From NCBI RefSeq assembly GCF_000787835.1, contig NZ_BBPP01000014.1:108548-165126 (forward strand): a stretch of DNA of 56,579 nt, written 5' to 3'. The translations under genes were made by a program, and so were the position numbers. The notes under the pieces are model-generated. The model was not told where the DNA came from and searched no databases. It saw nothing but the letters and a program-made list of their open reading frames with translations. This stretch comes from Streptacidiphilus melanogenes (GTDB taxonomy: Bacteria > Actinomycetota > Actinomycetes > Streptomycetales > Streptomycetaceae). This document shows positions 55,520 to 56,579 of the stretch, one piece after another (the stretch's first letter is position 1; each line of letters starts with the position of its first letter).

Positions 55520-55981
55520 TCAGGAGCGGACGCGTTTCACGCCGATCAGGACGCGGTAGCGCATCCGGGCCCGGAAGGCGGCGAGGGGCCACACGGCCGG
55601 GTGGCCGACCTCGCGGGAGAGGTGGAGGACCTGGTCCGGGCCGAGCCAGAGGCCGACGTGGGCGCCGTACGGGTTGTCGGTCGGGGCGAAGAGCAGCAGG
55701 TCCAGGGGCCCGGGGGTGGGGACGATGCGGGTGGCCGCGCGGTCGGCCCACAGTTCGGCGGAGCGCAGCGGCGGCATCCGGAGGCCGAAGTGGGCCAGGA
55801 CCGCGTAGGCGTAGAGCTGGCAGTTGGCGCCTTCCGCGAGGCCGGGGCGGGCGGCCACGGCGGGGGAGCCGGGATGGCGGGCGCCGGCATAGGGCACGCG
55901 GAGGAACTCGGGCGGCAGGACGGTCGCGAGGTCCGGGAAGGCAGCGCGGGCGGGGTGCTGCGGGGGTTCCGGAGCGTCCAC
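55520..55981 (-). CDS. NlpC/P60-like hydrolase
   Basis: This 153-residue protein has the layout of a small NlpC/P60 or CHAP-like cysteine peptidase: the nucleophile region ANCQLYAYAVLAHFGLRMPP with Cys near residue 53, and the histidine region NPYGAHVGLWLGPDQVLHLS near residue 107. No signal peptide is visible, which is unusual for a wall hydrolase and may mean a cytoplasmic role. Catalysis is inferred from the Cys/His spacing only. Confidence 0.7.
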   Translation of the reverse strand: MDAPEPPQHPARAAFPDLATVLPPEFLRVPYAGARHPGSPAVAARPGLAEGANCQLYAYAVLAHFGLRMPPLRSAELWADRAATRIVPTPGPLDLLLFAPTDNPYGAHVGLWLGPDQVLHLSREVGHPAVWPLAAFRARMRYRVLIGVKRVRS

Positions 55982-56000
55982 GCTGCTCCCCGTGGCGGGT

Positions 56001-56579
56001 TCAGCCGTGCGCCGGGGAGGCCGACGCGGGGGAGCCGAGGGCCTGGGCAGCGGGCGAGGCGGACTCCGGGGCCGTCGCCGAGGGGGAGGGGACGGCCGGG
56101 GAGGACGCCGCGCCCGTACCCGGCCAGGTCTCGGTCATCGTGCCCTTCGCGGCGACGGTGTAGCGGGTGGTGCTGACCGTGCGGCCGCCGCTCTGCGGCG
56201 TGCGCTCCTGGCGCAGCACCGCGCCGTTCTGGATCTGCCAGACGCTGGTGCCGTTGGGGTCCCCGGTGGTGGCGTGCGCGGCCAGCAGAACCGGTTCTGC
56301 GCCGCTGCGGACCCGGTAGAGCTCGATCATGTCCTCCGGAACGGCCCGGTCCCGGCGGGTGAGCACGACGACCGCCGCGGCCTCGCCCTGGTAGCGGGCG
56401 GCCAGCACGGTGGTCAGCGTCACCGGCGCGCCCGGCGCGGTGCCGTGACCGTTCGACAGGTCGATGCGCGAGCCGTCGGCGGGGTCCTGGTAGGAGCGCG
56501 AGCCCCAGTCCACGGCCGCCACCGCACGGGCCGCCGGGTCGCTCGCGGCGACCGCCGTCAGGCCCGCCGAGGCGTCCTG
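56001..56579 (-). CDS. Partial hypothetical secreted protein, right-edge truncated
   Basis: The reading frame is open from the right edge (first residues QDASAGLTAVAASDPA) to the stop at 56001, so the start lies outside the window. The visible 192 residues carry GTSVWQIQNGAVLRQER, TRYTVAAKGTMTETWPG and a Ser/Ala/Pro-rich tail of about 35 residues. This looks like the C-terminal part of a surface or lipoprotein. The family is not recognised. Confidence 0.65.
   Translation of the reverse strand, partial: QDASAGLTAVAASDPAARAVAAVDWGSRSYQDPADGSRIDLSNGHGTAPGAPVTLTTVLAARYQGEAAAVVVLTRRDRAVPEDMIELYRVRSGAEPVLLAAHATTGDPNGTSVWQIQNGAVLRQERTPQSGGRTVSTTRYTVAAKGTMTETWPGTGAASSPAVPSPSATAPESASPAAQALGSPASASPAHG

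Overview
This 56.6 kb window is very GC-rich, strongly biased to G or C in third codon positions, and uses GTG as a start codon often. Gene content (WhiJ-type XRE/DUF5753 regulator, DUF6879, argCJBDR, cob genes in actinobacterial form, dispersed long-hairpin repeats) points to the chromosome of a Streptomycetaceae member (Streptomyces, Kitasatospora or Streptacidiphilus). The genus cannot be fixed from the sequence alone. No rRNA, tRNA, CRISPR array or intact transposase was recognised.

Region 1 (0-15.7 kb) is a cell-surface polysaccharide locus of the Wzx/Wzy type. It has three GT2 glycosyltransferases, three Wzz-like chain-length proteins (one fused to an O-antigen-polymerase-like domain), a MOP flippase, a secreted beta-helix protein, a SAM methyltransferase, WecB and WecC (UDP-GlcNAc to UDP-ManNAc to UDP-ManNAcA), a WecG/TagA transferase and an unknown toroid-like protein. 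Most of it is one long minus-strand run starting at about 15.7 kb. No initiating phosphoglycosyltransferase is visible, so it may lie left of the window.

Region 2 (16-20.3 kb) holds a PhyH-like dioxygenase, two small membrane proteins, a 3-hydroxybutyryl-CoA dehydrogenase, an SDR oxidoreductase and a Uma2-family protein.

Region 3 (20.4-37.2 kb) is arginine biosynthesis: argC-J-B-D-R, then argG-argH after a 9 kb interruption. Both argC and argG have perfect ARG-box palindromes overlapping good promoters. The interruption holds a P450, a frameshifted HAD-hydrolase remnant, an accessory cassette of two divergent mini-operons (three tiny ORFs, two of them Cys-rich paralogues, facing a 66-aa protein, DUF6879 and an XRE-DUF5753 regulator), a secreted-protein remnant, an Lrp regulator with a Cys/Met PLP enzyme, a serine hydrolase, and a YbhB protein with a divergent TetR.

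Region 4 (37.2-46.4 kb) has housekeeping and hypothetical genes, PlsC, a stand-alone sigma region 4 protein, an FAD monooxygenase with its operator, and the metN-metI-metQ methionine importer. The importer is preceded by a previously unlabelled 32-codon Met/Cys-rich leader ORF that looks like a leaderless attenuator.

Region 5 (46.4-54.4 kb) is cobalamin synthesis: CobL (CbiE-CbiT), a 1262-aa protein with a ~680-residue low-complexity N-terminus fused to BluB and CobT, and CobA/CysG, followed by a TrmH methyltransferase. Intergenic long inverted repeats of one family occur at 40.2, 46.4 and 52.2 kb. The window ends with a DinB-like protein, an NlpC/P60-like protein and a partial secreted protein running off the right edge.
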